From Apoderus coryli (taxonomy: Eukaryota > Arthropoda > Insecta > Coleoptera > Attelabidae), in the NCBI GenBank assembly GCA_911728435.2, contig OU452213.1:5435834-5499833 (forward strand): DNA of 64,000 nucleotides, written 5' to 3'. Positions 48,313-59,467 of the stretch are shown piece by piece (within the stretch, counting starts at the first letter, position 1; each line of letters begins with the position of its first letter). The notes under the pieces are model-generated. The model did not search any database. It was not told the origin of the DNA and saw only the letters and a list, made by a program, of their open reading frames with translations. Made by a program: the position numbers and the translations under genes.

Positions 48313-48566
48313 CTAAAACAAATGATAGTTCGATTAATTTATGGTAAATCAATCCGCTATGTGGAACATCTCAAGCTTTAAAACTGTGTGTGATGTTGGA
48401 TATTTCAGTTAAATACTTCGGTTTGTTAATTAACGTTTTAATAAATTTAGCCATTTAAGTTTGACTACATTTATTTCATTATCCACCTTGGCTATAGTTG
48501 GTAACATTAAGAAACTTATCATATAACACAATACTGATAGATCGTATAGTTTTTGCATTTTGCAGA

Positions 48567-48678
48567 GAGAATGTGACAGAGTGATAAGAAGAACGTGTGA
48601 TATATTTGGTTTCTGTTTTTCTGGGTATCTGGCACCAAATGTATCACACGTTCTTGTTATCACTCTGTCACATTCTCC
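48567..48678. repeat. 112-bp palindrome, first unit of the array
   Basis: GAGAATGTGACAGAGTGATA at the left pairs with TATCACTCTGTCACATTCTC at the right. The apex is ATTTGGTTTCTGTTTTTCTG with CACCAAATG. Four related units lie at 50733-51300 beyond a Penelope-like insertion. Confidence 0.85.
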
Positions 48679-49084
48679 GTAATTAATATAAATATATTAA
48701 AAAGTTTGCTTGGGTATTGGGACTAAATTAAACTCAGTAATCTTGTATAGGGTCACCTTCCTACAAAGTTGCTAAGTACTCGTATGTTACAAATCAGTTT
48801 TACTGCCTTAATCAGTTTTACTGCCTTCTAACCCCTTTTGCAGTTATTTTTTGGCTTCTTGTAGTTATGATTGCTGTTGCTATATTGTAATTGTGATTGC
48901 GTTTTTATTATGTTTACACGTTATGCATTGTAAATTTTTCTTTGTATATGACTGCAAATAAACTGTTTATTATTATTATATTAAATATCTTATCAAATAT
49001 TAATACCGAGTTCAAATTCTCTTTTCACAAATGTTCCTAAGTCTTAAGTTATTGATTCTATAAAAAGACGTTGGGCGGTCATGG

Positions 49085-50140
49085 AGACTTATACACAGTT
49101 ATCTACCAGCTTTCTCAAGTGGGTCGATTTCATCTTTGATGCAAGTTATTGTTTATATGAGGATAATTACTACAAACAAATCAGAGGGGGTCTCCCTCTT
49201 CACCGGCTTTTGCAGAATTGATCATGACCGATTTGATTGCCACTGTTTTAACTGAACTCAATAGTACGGTGCAGTTTATCAAATTGTACGTGGATGATAA
49301 TATTGGCGTGCGTTGATCCCAGTCAGTTGAATGATATTTCGACTATTTTTAACAATGACCATCTGGATCTACAGTTCACTTGGCAGGATTCCATTTCTAG
49401 ATATTATGATTCATCGTCGAGACGCTGGTGATTTAGTTACGGGGTGGTACATGAAGTCCATATCATCGGGGCGATGTCTAAACTACTTTTGTAACCATGC
49501 AAACCACATATAAGATAGGTTTGGTTAAATCAATGTTAACGAGAGTCAAAAGACTATGTCATTCAACCTTAATAGAAAACAATCTGACAATCTTAAAAGG
49601 TCTCCTAAAAAATAATGGCTATCCTGTGAATTTGTTGAACAAGATCTTCAATGAACACCGGATCGGAGATAGAGCAGTACAGAATGACAATCAAAACATG
49701 TTACAGTTGATCAGGTAACAACTGATATATATACCGGGTGTTTTCCATAGACATATTAAAGTCAGATTTAGTGTCCATTGCCCATTATTACAAGAAAACG
49801 ACAGTAAACTTAAATACAGACCAAAGAAGGAACATATGTGTGATGTTATATACCAAATACCTTGTACACAATGTTCAGGTAAATACATTGGTCAAACGAA
49901 AAATTATATCAAGGATCGTATCAATCAACACCGTTTAGACTGTCGTAACAAAAAAAAGTTGTACCGCTCTTTCTGAACATCATAGTGATACGGGGCACTT
50001 ATTTGATTTTGAAAACTATGTAATATTAGGCATTGAACACAAAGAAAGATCAGGACTCTTCAAGGAAATAAGGAGCCTGATGTTATTAATAATCAGAGAG
50101 ACATTAACGGGTTGAGTGTCATTTACACTAACCTAATTAA
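49085..50140 (+). pseudogene. Penelope-like RT and GIY-YIG relic
   Basis: Pieces in several frames: FLKWVDFIFDASYCLYEDNY and YKQIRGG (before RT motif B); KLYVDDN with YVDD at 49287-49298; RVKRLCHSTLIENN and LKGLLKNNGYPVNLLNKIF (thumb region). Near 49840-49950 the frame reads YQIPCTQCSGKYIGQTKNYI then DRINQHRL, the GIY-YIG endonuclease with its Cys pair. HHSDTGHLFDFENYVILG follows. Numerous stops and frameshifts are present, making it clearly older than the 27-kb copy and of a different subfamily. Confidence 0.85.
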
Positions 50141-50495
50141 AACATAACAAAATAGTTGACCTACGCCTATTAGTTACTTTCGTCTTTTAAAATATCTATT
50201 TTATCTACTTACTTACTTTTTTTTTATAATCAGATTGATGAGAGAATTCCCATCTCTCATCGACATTGTAGATATTGATTTAATTTAATTATATTTTGTT
50301 TTATTTAGCTGTTATAGGTTCGCAAACAATGGTAAAAATATTTTTAGGGAATTTGACTATGGTAGATATTAGACTCTGTGTCACAGTTATCTAATTTTTC
50401 AAAAGGTTATGTTAGTCTGTTTGATCATCGTCCTTTTGTGAATGTTTATTTTTATTTATGCAACTTTTAGTTTATTGAGGTTTTTTGTTTTTAGC

Positions 50496-50523
50496 CTGAT
50501 GATGTGCACATATTGCACGAAAC
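50496..50523 (+). ncRNA. Hammerhead-ribozyme-like motif of the second Penelope-like element
   Basis: CTGATGA, then T, a perfect stem II GTGCA / TGCAC with loop CATAT, then GAAAC and GTTGC. It lies about 30 bases before the right inverted end of the element. Same extra nucleotide before stem II as the 29.6-kb motif. Confidence 0.6.
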
Positions 50524-50675
50524 GTTGCAATAGAATTTAAAATTTAGAATTCCTGAGTTTCATTTAGTCCCAATACCCAAGAAAATTTGATAAATTGAAT
50601 CAAAGTTGAATGATAGTTTGATAATTGATTAAATATATTAATATATATAATAAATATAAATTTAGATATGATCTT

Positions 50676-51300
50676 ATTTAGTATAATTTGGAGAATGTGA
50701 CAACAAGAACGTAAATTAGTTTATTATTCATAGAGAATGTGACAGAGTGATAACAAGAACGTACGATACCTACATTTGGTTGCTGTTTTTCTGGGTTTCT
50801 GGCACCAAATGTATCTCACGTTCTTGTTATGACTCTGACACATTCTCCAAATTATAGTAACGAAGACTATTTATTTATTTTTTAATTTATGGATAATGTG
50901 GTAGAGTGAACAACAACATGTGATACATTTGCTGCCAGATACCCAGAAAAACACAAACCAAATGCATCACACGTTGTTATCACATGTGTGTCACATTTTC
51001 CATAAATAATAATCAAATTTAGGTAGTCTTCGTTAGTATAATTTGGAAAATGTGCCCGAGTGACAACAAGAACGTGTGATACATTTGGTTTGTGTTTTTC
51101 TGGGTACCTGACAGCAAATGTATACCACGTTCTTCATATCACTCCGTCAAATTCTCCAGATTATACTAACGAAGACTAGCTAAATTTGCTTATTATTTAT
51201 GGAGAATGTGACAGAGTGATAACAAGAACGTGTGATATATTTGGTTTCTGTTTTTCTAGGTATCTGGCAGCAAATGCACACGTCCTTGTTATCACTCTGA
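50676..51300. repeat. Array of four hairpin palindromes with alternating spacers
   Basis: Palindromic units lie at 50733-50848, 50891-51002, 51045-51157 and 51201-51300 (the last is cut short). Each carries ACAAGAACGTGTGATACATT-like arms. The spacers are also inverted relative to each other: TAACGAAGACTA...TTATTATTTATGG in one and its reverse complement CATAAATAATAATCAAATTT...TAGTCTTCGTTAGTATAATT in the next. The array is therefore palindromic at two scales. Confidence 0.85.
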
Positions 51301-51309
51301 ATCGTATTT

Positions 51310-52690
51310 AAGATAAGGATGTACTAGATTTTTGAAAACATATAAGCCGAATTTGCCCCTTCGACCTAAATAGTACTCCACCCGATTTTTTGATTGTTAT
51401 ACACTGTAGTTTCTTCATAATCTATCGAAACCCTTCCCTGTATTTAATATTTGTCGTTTAAATACGAACGATAACTGAAGAAAAGTAGTAAAAAAATTAT
51501 AGAATATTATAAAGTTCAAGAAAAATAAATTTAATTTTAAAGACCGAGATTATTCTGGACGAAGTTAGACTATTTCCAAAAGCAACGGAATCCCGAAAAG
51601 AATCTAATGAGGAAAAAAATGCACAAAAATTCTCTTCTCTTTTATTAACATCCTAATAGCCACCGCCTACATAATATGCAAAATAAATTAAACCTTTTCA
51701 TTATTTTAAAGTAGCAGTTGTGTATGTATATATTATATGCCTGAAAGTCATGCTTGAATATTAATACTTCTGGTTAGAACAACATTTACCTAAGTAAATG
51801 AGTTGTTATTTTAATACTAATGGAACAATTCTACAATATTAAAGCTTTATTTTAGACGAGTTGACATTAATTAAAAATCAATTTACCAAACATTAACAAA
51901 ATAATGTTATAATTAACATTTATAATGTAAATATGCAATTAGTTAGTATCAGTTAATTGTAATATTTAATTCATTCAAATTATCCCAAACGTTTTTGATC
52001 TGTTATTTAGTTAAAGGATAGGGTGGGATTTTATTTTCTTTTTTTTTTTGAATACTTAAAGTTGCTGAACGTCAACAGTTGTTGTGACGAGTCAGTATAA
52101 AATCTCATACCAATCTGCGCCGAAGTAAAAGATTTTTACCGGGGCGTAGAGGGACCAAATTTTTCACCTAAATTTATCACAGCTGGTGTAAATGGTTAGA
52201 GAATTATTTAATGAGCAAAAAATGTTTTTAGGCATCCCTCCTCGTAAAAATCAAGTTACAATAGGAAAAAGTTACAAGAAGTCATGTTAAACTAATTAGC
52301 AATTAATTAAAGTAATAAACAATAGTAAAAATAAAAATTTAAGGGCAAATATATTGTAGAAACATGACAAATTGTCAATATGTCGAAATAGACAAGCTAA
52401 TACTGATTTGCCTACATTTTTAATGTGAAAGACGATTAGATTTTAAAAAATATAGCGGTTCCAATTATTAAAAACACTGATTTTGAAATGTTTTTTTACC
52501 TTCAATTGCAATATCATTTTTTGACCGCCCTATAGTCAGAAATCCCGAAATATTTACAGAAACGACACACATTTTTGTCTATTTACAAAAAGACTTGTGC
52601 TTAGTGCAAAAATAAAAAAAAAGCCGCTGAGGTTAACCATAGAATCTTGTACAGAAATTATGTTTAGAATAATTTCATGAAGAATCTAAA
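51310..52690. other. AT-rich DNA, no gene seen
   Basis: No exon, repeat family or structured RNA could be recognised on either strand here. Confidence 0.5.
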
Positions 52691-52786
52691 AATGTAATAG
52701 TATGGAGGATATTTTATTTAATAAAAACTGGTTGACACCTATTATTATTTCTGGTATAATCAGAAATGCCAACAACTTCTCTAATC

Positions 52787-53068
52787 CTCACGAACTTATT
52801 TTTTAGAATATTTATCGCGTCTTTGTCGGCGGTACAACGTGTATAATAAACATGAAACAAATATGTATTAAATAATTTAGTCATCACATCAAATAAAAAG
52901 AACAAGCGCATTATTATGAATGGCTGTATTTTAGACATTTCAAAACATAGGACAGGTGTTTCCGTCTGCAATCATCATCAACAAAATATTAAAAAAATTA
53001 AAACAATTCATATAAGTTCAACAAAATCTCAATTATTAGTATTAGTTATCATTAGCTTAACTGACGAA
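52787..53068 (+). repeat. Upstream copy of the odorant-binding-protein promoter region
   Basis: This stretch matches 59152-59450 from CTTATTTTTT through CAACGTGTATAATAAAC, ACAAGCGCATTATTAT and AAAATATTAAAAAAATTAAA to TTAGCTTAAC. The match stops before the gene's ATG. It is framed by short direct repeats (TCAGAAATGCCAACA at 52760 and GCAGAAATTCCAACA at 53095). No gene follows this copy. Confidence 0.75.
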
Positions 53069-53374
53069 GTTGGCTCCTATTATTTCCGGTACAAGCAGAA
53101 ATTCCAACATGTTAAAAATATGTTATTTGTATGATCTCCATGCAGTGGACTGTGTGCCATGGAATCCCCGAGTCCGGAGACCGTTCCCCAATAAAAGACA
53201 AAGTGCCAATTATTTACGTTTGTTGAAATCATGTACATATATTTTTATTATTTCAAACTATGTAAAAAAAAAATCATAAGAAAATAAAACTATTATGTAC
53301 TATTCATTTGAGATTAAAGAATAAGGAACACAAAGAGTAAAAACTAAAGCATTCTAAAAAACTCGAAACAAAAT

Positions 53375-53662
53375 TTATGACCTATTAGTTTCTTCAGAAA
53401 TTAAAATCGTTGATCTAGTAAAACTTTTTTTTCCCCACCTTACTATTTGCAAAAGATGACAGATACCATAGACGAGACGTGCAATTCTGTTTTCAATTGA
53501 TAGAATTGACAGCCCTGACAGTCTTCCTTGTCCCATAGTGTTTCGAAGAAAATTTGTATAAATTTTAATTTCGAAAACGATCGTCCTGCTGTTGCAACAG
53601 AAACATAAATACCTTAGGAAAATATAACAAGCAGTTGAAACTGCAGCAACTAAAATTTTCAA
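53375..53662 (-). pseudogene. hAT-family transposase C-terminal (dimerisation) relic
   Basis: The minus-strand frame includes FEIKIYTNFLRNTMGQGRLS then GLSILSIENRIARLV. This matches the hAT dimerisation box, in which an S-x-L-K-x-x-K-x-x-L-R-S-T-M segment precedes R-L-S-x-L-A-x-L-S-I-E-N (seen also in THAP0- and ZMYM-like transposon proteins). The upstream part is degenerate and the catalytic residues are absent. The frame's first Met is not a real start. Confidence 0.65.
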
Positions 53663-53990
53663 TCAAAATAAATACCAATAGTTCTTTAATTGTTTTGATC
53701 TTATTTATTTCGTCTTTAAAACAATTTATAAATGAAACCAAGGTGAGATGAAATGGTATCGGTTATATCATCTGAATATTTTACATATACTGCTATACTC
53801 TTGGCCGATCTGATATAATTCTTTATCAGAAACTGAATCATTACAATTAGTTTTTCTTTCTTTATTCATGAACATTCTTATTTATATTTAAGCATTTTTG
53901 ATTCTTGGAGTTTTAGGTTCTCAAAAACACAAATTCTAATTACACATGTTTATTAAGCTGTCAAAAAAAATCATTTACATCCAGTACGGC

Positions 53991-54078
53991 GTTTCGGTGC
54001 CATGATTTGCACTTCAGGCTTTCAACATGGAAAATAAGTTTGGAACGCCCGATGAAGGTGCAAATCATGGCACCGCGG
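53991..54078. repeat. Two inverted Penelope-end fragments with hammerhead-like cores
   Basis: On the minus strand (53991-54017) the core reads CTGAAG, then TGC...GCACC, then GAAAC. On the plus strand (54049-54078) it reads CCGATGAAGGTGCAAATCAT then GGCACCG. Together they suggest an ancestral CTGATGA-A-GGTGC...GCACC-GAAAC motif in two opposed copies. Each copy has lost part of the core. Confidence 0.5.
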
Positions 54079-54902
54079 ATAATGCACGACAAGTTATATA
54101 AATTTCACTTATTCCGGATGTTTTAGTTGCCAAATAATAACAGCCGGCATTTTGTACAATATATTTGTTTTCAACCATCAGTCTTTGTTTTATTCTATTT
54201 CAAAAAGACTTTCTTTTCATAAAAAAAAAAAAACATTTGGGCCTATCATCTTTTTCGCAAATTCCACATATCTTCCCCATTCCGCAGCCTTGATTCGCTT
54301 TTTAATAAATGAAAATTATTTCGAACTTATTCAACGATAAATTCTATGGTGTTCATATTGTTTTTATGAAAAAGGAACAGATCTTTGATAAATGACTAAC
54401 TGCCAAAGACCTTAATAACACAGGAGACCACATTGTTTACGTTTTCAGGGTTAGCAAACATCGTCCCTTCCTCTATTTATCCTAATACAAGCATTGCCAG
54501 ACTTACAAATGTATTTGGAATATCTTTAAATTTTTGTCACAACAAATAAAAAATGAGCGATGTAAATAATTATTTGTAACTAGGATGTTAATAAAAATTT
54601 TTATTACTATACTTAGGTTATAAATTAGTTCATTTTAAGATTAAATTGTTCAAAACGGGATAATTATTTTATTTTAGGAATTATTCTCATAGTAGAATAA
54701 AAGCGTACTACGGCAACATCGTTTACAACTTTACGCTTCTTGTACGACAGAACACGGCGTTATGAATGAAATTATAATTTGCGACGTTGACGTTGAGAAA
54801 CACTCATGTCATTAGCGCTTTTCATCGTTTTTTGAAGTATTTTCTTGTTTTGCGATATTCTTGTGTGTGTTTTTTTAAACTTTAAATATTTATTGAATAA
54901 CT

Positions 54903-56230
54903 ATGGTTCGTGGTTGTGTAGTTTGTGGAAAAGTGGATAGTTTATTTCCAGATTTAACTTTTCACAGATAAGTGTGGTTATGTTTGGAAATTTGTTTGTG
55001 TTTGGTGTTAGTTTACACAGTGGCGGGGTTTGTTTGATATGATAAATTTGTTACATTTTCAATTTTTATTTCTATTAAATTATTAGTAACAAAAGCAAAC
55101 AGATACTTTCTGAAAATAATGTTGGTTCATTTACGCCCAACAATGTAACCGCTTAGCAAAGCAGCATTAAAGAAGTAAGTGGTAAATCTACGTAGGATAT
55201 AACCTCCCTAGCTCTGGAGTATAAGGCTGATTATAGCCTTTTTACATTAGGTACTTATATTGTATTTTTAAATTAGGTTTCCTCAGGAACTGGAAAAACG
55301 AAAACTCTGGTTTTCTTTAGTTGGCATTGCTAAAGGACCACTTTTGCCAAAAAATTCATGGTTGTGCTCGGATCATTTTTTCCCAGAGGATCTGGCAACG
55401 AAATCTAAGGGAGCAATATTCGTTAGAAAGGGTGCAAATCCTCGACGGTGTGAAGGTGTTTTATATTTATAATTATATTTATTATATTATAATAATAATT
55501 TATATTCTTCTTGCTCTGACTCAACCACAGATGTTAGGTCTGTGGACTCATCTGTTTTTGGAACACCTCCAATACCGAAAGAATATCCTAAGTAAGTTCT
55601 GTTATTATTATTTTTTGGATGAAATTAAACTAGCTAAGTAAGTATGTGCATTAACCGCATTTATATCCATTTTTAGGATTGCTCAGCTTATGGAGTCCAT
55701 TGTTTCAACCGCTAATATGGGGCCCCTAATCAAAAGGTATCCTTTAGAAAGGCTTTTTAATATTTTGATATATTCAATTAATACATATTTTATGTCTGAA
55801 AGTATAATTGTTAAATCTATTCCTGGCACCTCCAGAGCCAGTTTCATTAGAAGCCAACAACGGTTCGACAGTTCTGTGACAGAAACTGCATCAGAAGCAG
55901 GAGAATCCCATTCTGATATAATTGAAGCCCCTGTAGCTAGTGCAAAAATTGGAAGTAAAAGAGGTAGGTATTACACCAACATGTTTCAGAAGTGGGTGAT
56001 ATAAAGGGGCTGAAGCTAAATGTTGGTATATTTGGTACATTATTCAAATTTACATTTTACCGTTATGAAATTTTGATATTTGTTCATAAAAAGCTCTTTT
56101 TTTAGTATAATTTACCAGGGGCTTGATATTTTTTAGGAAAAGGCGTTATCCTGGTGATATGGATAGTAGTGACTTTTCAACCTCTACTGAGAGAAGAAAA
56201 ATATAGGAATTTTAAAAAATAAAATAACGT
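54903..56230 (+). pseudogene. THAP-domain protein of the P-like element (P transposase N-terminal part)
   Basis: Exons in phase: 54903-54967, 55277-55455, 55531-55591, 55677-55736, 55803-55963, then about 56137-56230. Exon 1 begins MVRGCVVCGKVDSLFPDLTF. Exon 2 gives FPQELEKRKLWFSLVG and WLCSDHFFPEDL. Together they form a complete C-x2-C ... C-x2-H THAP zinc module with its core Trp and Phe-Pro, a sequence-specific DNA binder. Later exons give linker sequence and, beyond a stop near 56203, a basic coiled coil (RKRIHALQNQVRRLKIRVKS). The first donor reads CACAG|ATAAGT instead of GTAAGT, which should block splicing. The reading phase also breaks between the last two exons. The catalytic RNase H-like core is absent. 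Confidence 0.75.
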
Positions 56231-56315
56231 GCCAAAGGAAAAGAATACACGCCTTACAAAATCAAGTTAGACGACTTAAAATTCGCGTAAAATCATTAAA
56301 AGATCTATTGATAGT

Positions 56316-56650
56316 TTTAAGGAACAAAGCACAGATACCGTGAAGCTGGCGAAAAAATCAGAGGTGACTTTTATCATGGGCGATTTTAATGCCAAAGTAG
56401 GAAGTACACCACGAGAGGATATTACCGGTATATACGGATTAGGTACAGCAAACGATAGAGGAGACCGGCTAGTTCAGTTCTGCCAGGAACATGATTTCAT
56501 TGTCTATAACACCTTTTTTAAACTTCCAAATAGAAGGCTCTATACGTGGACCTCTAGCGCCCATTCCCCTGAAAGAATTATTCGCAATCAAATAGACTTC
56601 ATACTTATTAAAAAGCGATACAGAAACTGCATAAAGTCTGCAAAAACATA
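56316..56650 (+). pseudogene. Non-LTR retrotransposon (RTE-like) endonuclease fragment
   Basis: The frame reads LAKKSEVTFIMGDFNAKVGS, then YGLGTANDRGDRLVQFCQEH, RRLYTWTSSAHSPERIIRNQ and IDFILIKKRYRNCIKSAKT. GDFNAK and the RNQIDFIL box are the catalytic motifs of the apurinic-type endonuclease. The YGLGxxNDRGxRLxxFC block is typical of RTE/BovB-like elements and of craniofacial-development-protein-2-like genes. It is cut off at both ends and lies inside the P-like transposon, so it inserted after or was carried with it. Confidence 0.85.
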
Positions 56651-57419
56651 ATTAATTTGTATGTTCATAGTAGATAATTATTATTTATTATCATTGTGTT
56701 TAATTTAATATACTCGTATATAGCTAAAAATAAACTATTGAGAATAATGTGCCTTTTTTTATTTCCTGACTTCCTATTTGTAATGCATAAAATGATTTTA
56801 AAATTAGATTATCTTCAAATTATACATAAATATATTATTTTAGGTATCGTTTTTTCGATATACGAAATGAAGGTTTTTCAGCTATATCAAGAAATACCTA
56901 CTACAAAGAAAGATTAACAGAATTTCTTAGCGAATACCTTATACATATTAATATATTTAAATTATTTTACTGAAAAACTCATTCCAATTAAATATCGACT
57001 AAATTTCAGTTTCAAAATAAGTTGAAGAGCGGTTAAATTCTCGGCACGTTGGCTTTTTAATGTTTGCTATTAATTATATATTATGTATTGTATACATAGT
57101 TCAAAAGCAGTCAGCGATCAGTACGCCACTGGCTGCAGAACGCATACCGGAGATTACAACGTTGCCAATGAGCAACTTGAAGGCGACAAGGATAAGTCTT
57201 TCTCTCTCTTACACATTATTTGTTTACAAGTAATGTTGGCTCGTGTTTGAAAGCACGTTATCAATGAAGTATTTTGTCTCCTGTGTTATTAAGGTCTTTG
57301 CTAACTGCGCTAACTCACCTATACAATTTTTAGAGGAAATAGTATACATTGTTCGAGTTCGTGAGCATAATAAATTTTGTTTAATAAATTAAAAAAAAAA
57401 ATCTTATATAAAAAACTTG

Positions 57420-57800
57420 GCACGTGAAACCCGGCCGCTTGAAGCCCGTGTTCATGGAACACGCGGAACACTGGTAGATACGCCACTGTCTCCATAGACT
57501 TTTTTGTTTCGAATTATTGGCATGTTGTCATGGAATTAAGATACAGCCAGCGTAAGTATGGGCCTACAGTTTAGCGTGGAATCCGAGCCACGGTCCTCGA
57601 TTGCCATCCGCCAGCACCCGCGACTATGTAGTCAATACGACTTATTAAATGACGTGATACTTGGCATAGGCAAGTCTACCGACTCGGCCGGAAGAAGCAA
57701 CTCCACCCATCCAATCTCTCTCCGCGCTATCATGTACTGGACCACTGTGATCGCACCATTGAGGTGGGGGGAGACGCTCTAACGTGGCCAAAAGCGGGTG
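57420..57800. other. GC-rich block beside the THAP/P derivative
   Basis: This 380-bp block (for example CCCGGCCGCTTGAAGCCCGT) is far richer in GC than the window average. Part of it (CCATTGAG, six bases, GGAGACGCT at about 57748-57775) recurs inverted near 59078-59110, so it is probably the terminal region of the following element. The open frame at 57558-57782 shows no known domain. Confidence 0.45.
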
Positions 57801-57933
57801 CAGGTACGCCATATTGGTATACGATATCTATCATTTGTCGTGCTTTCAAGTTTATAGTGTTATTTACGAGTATTTTACAAGTTTACTTAAGTTTTTCGTG
57901 TTTTTTTGGACGGTTATTTGACAATATACTATA

Positions 57934-58508
57934 ATGGTGTCCTGTGCTGTGCGTAGTTGCAGTAGTAGAAGTGAAATCGACCAGAAAATATCAGGAATAA
58001 CGTTTCATAGGTATGTACCAAATATTGTAAACATTGTACAGGGACGTGTTTAGGGTTTTTTAGGCGAATTTATTAAAACACATTATTATAGGAGTCTGGT
58101 AGCATTCTCTTTCTGTACTGAACAATTGATACGTGCATTGTAGTTTATTTTTTTTTACAAATTCTTTTACTTGATTTCTACTCTCAAACTCTCTACTTTT
58201 TTACCACTTTCTAGCAAAAAAGACCCCTAAATGTGTGTTAAAAACATATTCTGGTTTTTAGATTTCCTAAAGATCCTGCTCGTAGACATATCTGGATAGA
58301 ATATGTGCCTCGAATTAATGGATACCAACGAAAAATGTACACAAATATAATTTATCCAGATCATGATTATCTTCCTGGACCATTTTCTGAATTTTCGAAA
58401 TTCTTTATTGTTTATATTGATGAATTTGTTGTTTTTAGTTTAAAGAAGCAAATTATTTGCAGAGAATGTCGAGATGCATTAATAAGTGTTATTCTTTTAT
58501 TAAAATGA
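57934..58508 (+). pseudogene. THAP N-terminus fused to P-transposase C-terminal tail (deletion derivative)
   Basis: Exon 1 (57934-58010) begins MVSCAVRSCSSRSEIDQKIS and ends GITFHR at donor CATAG|GTATGT. Exon 2 (58262-58508) begins FPKDPARRHIWIEYVPRING in phase. This is the first half of a THAP domain (Cys pair, FHRFPKD, Trp), but the second Cys/His pair is missing. The frame then passes into IVYIDEFVVFSLKKQIICRE and CRDALIS, the Y-I-x-x-F-V...C-x-x-C tail of P/THAP9-type transposases. An internal deletion has therefore joined the two ends, giving a product of about 108 residues. Further tail-like sequence follows beyond the stop in broken frames. It could still be a repressor-like protein (inference). 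Confidence 0.6.
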
Positions 58509-59151
58509 AGGCAAAAAAAGGATTTACAAATTCTTTCAAAATATGTTTTAGACGTTTGCTTCCAATCTGAAAAGATCATAAAAAATCATGTAGTAGCTAC
58601 TAATGAAAAGTTGTCCGCAGGATTCATAATAAACCTTGTTTTAAAGGAATTTGTAAATAGTAATATTTTTGCTAATTTAGTTGTGCACGGTTTTGATCAA
58701 ATCAGTGTTTGATAACCATATATATTTACTGATCAAATCTATTGCGACTAAATATGTTAATAGCAGGATGTATTATTTAAGTAAAAATAAAGTGGATAAG
58801 CATAGCGCAACATTTAAATAAAATTGTTTTGTTTAAGGGGTATTAATATATAATTTATAAAGTACTAACGCCTTTTATTCCTGGATTTAGGTATCAAATA
58901 TCAATAGTTACCTATATTTAAGTATTTTGTACACTGCTTAACATTTCAAAATAAAGTATAATTAAAACACAAAAACGTCAACAAAAATAGTTAGTCCCGC
59001 TCTGGAGAATCCGCCATATTGGTATGCGCTTACGCCCCACCCAATGCACCCGTTTCTGTACAATGTAAAATAATGCTTATAGCGTCTCCTTATATCTCAA
59101 TGGATCGCACCGAGAGGTGCTTGAACATATGGACATCTCACGCCCCTATCC

Positions 59152-59450
59152 ATGGACTTATTTTTTTTAATATTTATCGCATCTTTGTGGGTGGGACAAC
59201 GTGTATAATAAACACGAAACAATTCAATATTAAACAATGTAGTCACCACATCAAATAAAAGAGAACAAGCGCATTATTATAAATGGGTGTATTTTAGACA
59301 TTTTAAAGCATTGGACAGGTGCTTCCGTCTGTTATGAAGGCAATAATAATCATCAACAAAATATTAAAAAAATTAAAACAATTTATATAAATTGAACGTA
59401 ATCTCTATTATTAGCATTAGTTTTGATTAGCTTAACAACTGACGATAATA
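59152..59450 (+). promoter_or_regulatory. 5' region of the odorant-binding-protein-like gene, duplicated at 52.8 kb
   Basis: TATATAA at 59394-59400 lies about 70 bases before the ATG, with a TTAGTTTTGA initiator-like stretch near 59420. The whole block to about 59450 is a diverged copy of 52787-53068. It may be a transposon remnant now acting as promoter, or a local duplication. Confidence 0.5.
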
Positions 59451-59467
59451 TAATTAGACCGTACATT

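Larger units (their letters stand above)
48709..50581 (+). mobile_element. Second Penelope-like element, decayed, with inverted terminal segments
   Basis: CTTGGGTATTGGGACTAAAT (from 48709) is inverted at 50553-50581 with one mismatch over 29 bp; Penelope-like elements often carry such inverted terminal copies. Between them lie a broken RT, a GIY-YIG domain and a hammerhead-like motif. The element separates palindrome unit 48567-48678 from the rest of the array. Confidence 0.75.
54396..57308 (+). mobile_element. P-element-like transposon with perfect 8-bp target duplication
   Basis: The element spans 54404-57300 (2,897 bp). Its ends are perfect 25-bp inverted repeats: the left begins CAAAGACCTTAATAACACAG and the right ends CTGTGTTATTAAGGTCTTTG. 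It is flanked on both sides by CTAACTGC (54396-54403 and 57301-57308). An 8-bp duplication is diagnostic of the P superfamily, and the interior encodes a THAP domain, which P transposases carry. A LINE endonuclease fragment lies inside it, and no transposase core is visible, so it is non-autonomous. Confidence 0.88.
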
